Origin: RHLJ01 sp048058975
GTDB taxonomy: Bacteria > Bacteroidota > Rhodothermia > Balneolales > Balneolaceae
Direction of reading: 5' to 3'
Assembly: GCA_048058975.1 (NCBI GenBank)
Contig: JBLLNP010000014.1
Coordinates: forward strand, 39,661-103,660
Length of the DNA: 64,000 nt
Shown here: piece after piece, positions 63,191-64,000 of the stretch
How the letters are laid out: each line of letters begins with the position of its first letter
How positions within the stretch are numbered: the first letter of the stretch is position 1
Program-made: the position numbers and the translations under genes
Notes under the pieces: generated by a model
Told to the model about the DNA's origin: nothing
Databases searched by the model: none
What the model saw: the letters and a program-made list of their open reading frames with translations, nothing else

Positions 63191-63808
63191 ATGCAAGAAC
63201 TCGTAAATATATTTGTAAAAGCAATTTTTGTAGAGAACATGATCTTTGCCTACTTCTTAGGCATGTGTTCTTATCTGGCGGTATCTAAGAAAGTGACAAC
63301 AGGTGTTGGTCTTGGATTGGCAGTTATTTTCGTACTTACCGTTACTGTACCCGCAAATTACCTGCTTCAGAACTTCGTTTTGCAAGAGGGTGCACTAACA
63401 TGGATTAGTGCAGATTTTGCTGAAGTTGACCTAAGCTTTCTATCTTTCATCCTGTTTATCGCTGTTATTGCGTCGATGGTACAATTGGTAGAAATGGCGG
63501 TGGAAAAATTTGCTCCGGCACTATACGGCGCACTTGGGATATTCCTTCCTCTTATCGCGGTAAACTGTGCGATTCTTGGGGGCTCTTTGTTTATGCAGGA
63601 AAGAAATTACGCGAATATTACTGAGGCAACTGTATTCGGCTTTGGAAGTGGAATAGGTTGGTTTTTGGCAATTGTTGCTATTGCGGCGATTCGCGAAAAA
63701 ATTCAGTATTCGAATGTTCCCGGACCTCTCAAAGGGCTTGGAATTACATTTATCGTAACCGGCCTTATGGGTATTGCCTTTATGTCGTTTATGGGCATCA
63801 AGTTATAA
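63191..63808 (+). CDS. nqrE: Na+-translocating NADH:quinone reductase subunit E
   Basis: 205 residues, six membrane segments. NIFVKAIFVENMIFAYFLGM, CSYLAVSKKVTTGVGLG and FLPLIAVNCAILGGSLFMQE are NqrE signatures. The two cysteines (GMCSY and NCAI) match the shared Fe-S site with NqrD. It begins 4 bp after nqrD. Confidence 0.96.
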   Translation: MQELVNIFVKAIFVENMIFAYFLGMCSYLAVSKKVTTGVGLGLAVIFVLTVTVPANYLLQNFVLQEGALTWISADFAEVDLSFLSFILFIAVIASMVQLVEMAVEKFAPALYGALGIFLPLIAVNCAILGGSLFMQERNYANITEATVFGFGSGIGWFLAIVAIAAIREKIQYSNVPGPLKGLGITFIVTGLMGIAFMSFMGIKL

Positions 63809-63832
63809 TCTTATCAGAAAGAGTTTTACATC

Positions 63833-64000
63833 ATGATATTTGCTGCAACTTCAACCGTAATAATTTCTAGTGTAATCGTCTTCTTTGTGGTGATTATTCT
63901 ACTAGTATCGCTACTTCTTAGTGCGAAAGCCGTTTTAGCACCTTCGGGTCCTGTTAAGATTCGCATCAATGGAGAAAAAGAAATAGAAGTGGAATCCGGC
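63833..64000 (+). CDS. nqrF: Na+-translocating NADH:quinone reductase subunit F (partial)
   Basis: Only the first 56 codons are in the window: one membrane segment (VIVFFVVIILLVSLLLSA) followed by KAVLAPSGPVKIRINGEKEI, the start of the 2Fe-2S ferredoxin domain. NqrF takes electrons from NADH. It continues beyond the right edge and follows nqrE by 24 bp. Confidence 0.92.
   Translation, partial: MIFAATSTVIISSVIVFFVVIILLVSLLLSAKAVLAPSGPVKIRINGEKEIEVESG

Overview
The window looks like chromosomal DNA of a marine or halophilic member of the Balneolota/Rhodothermota (Balneola- or Gracilimonas-like), in the wider Bacteroidota group. The evidence is four secreted proteins ending in the type IX secretion tail (NYPNPFNP...GVYxYRL...K-[ML]-x-x-IK), the type IX regulator PorX, a LytS/LytTR pair beside a TonB-dependent receptor, moderate-to-low GC, AT-rich intergenic DNA, and a Na+-pumping NQR operon. 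The assignment is an inference from gene content; no rRNA or ordinary tRNA gene lies in the window.

Layout. 1-1.84 kb: the end of an aldose-1-epimerase-like gene and a membrane protein. 1.85-6.46 kb: an RNA-maintenance locus, with Ro60 (TROVE-vWA), four tandem Y-RNA-like noncoding RNAs, the RNA ligase RtcB, and a divergent WYL-domain regulator. 6.46-12.74 kb: an SDR-like protein, a serine hydrolase, and a TonB receptor/histidine kinase/response regulator operon whose regulator is frameshifted. 13-18.5 kb: an accessory stretch with a VOC protein, a KAP-family P-loop NTPase carrying a 2-oxoglutarate-dehydrogenase-like N terminus, a PqqB-like hydrolase, an NTF2-like protein and a frameshifted FRG-domain gene. 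18.5-25 kb: NAD synthesis (nadC-nadA), a divergent cysteine desulfurase, DsbA-like, DUF3667, gamma-carbonic anhydrase-like and HemW genes. 25-34.9 kb: two HU proteins (one fused to a membrane segment and a LysM-like domain), a secreted metalloprotease, TrhO, RluA-type pseudouridine synthase, a hydrolase, ComEA-like, PorX and TsaE. 35-45.8 kb: three further secreted proteins, a broken lipoprotein gene and a propeller-type two-component system. 45.8-53.3 kb: mixed metabolic genes and a DUF4097-like repeat protein. 53.6-58.9 kb: xseB-dxs, an AT-rich M48 protease pair, queA. 59.1-64 kb: nqrABCDE and the start of nqrF.

The most interesting locus is 3.29-5.4 kb. The 507-bp space between Ro60 and RtcB is filled with four head-to-tail RNAs on the minus strand. 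Each has a lower helix with a bulged U, a shared 5' motif (UGYUGUMGA), an inner helix and then UACUUC. Three carry a tRNA-like T-arm. One (3487-3630) is a complete circularly permuted tRNA mimic: canonical D-arm, canonical T-arm, and a 7-bp acceptor-like stem closed by a UUCG tetraloop, with the Y-RNA helix where the anticodon arm would be. This matches the described YrlA class and the Salmonella Ro60/Yrl/Rtc RNA-repair operon in logic. The four-copy array, the absence of RtcA and the WYL regulator make it a distinct version.

Three genes (LytTR regulator, FRG protein, lipoprotein) are each split by what reads as a one-base loss. In the LytTR gene, restoring one A recreates the invariant receiver-domain lysine. 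These are either assembly errors or real inactivations; raw reads would decide.
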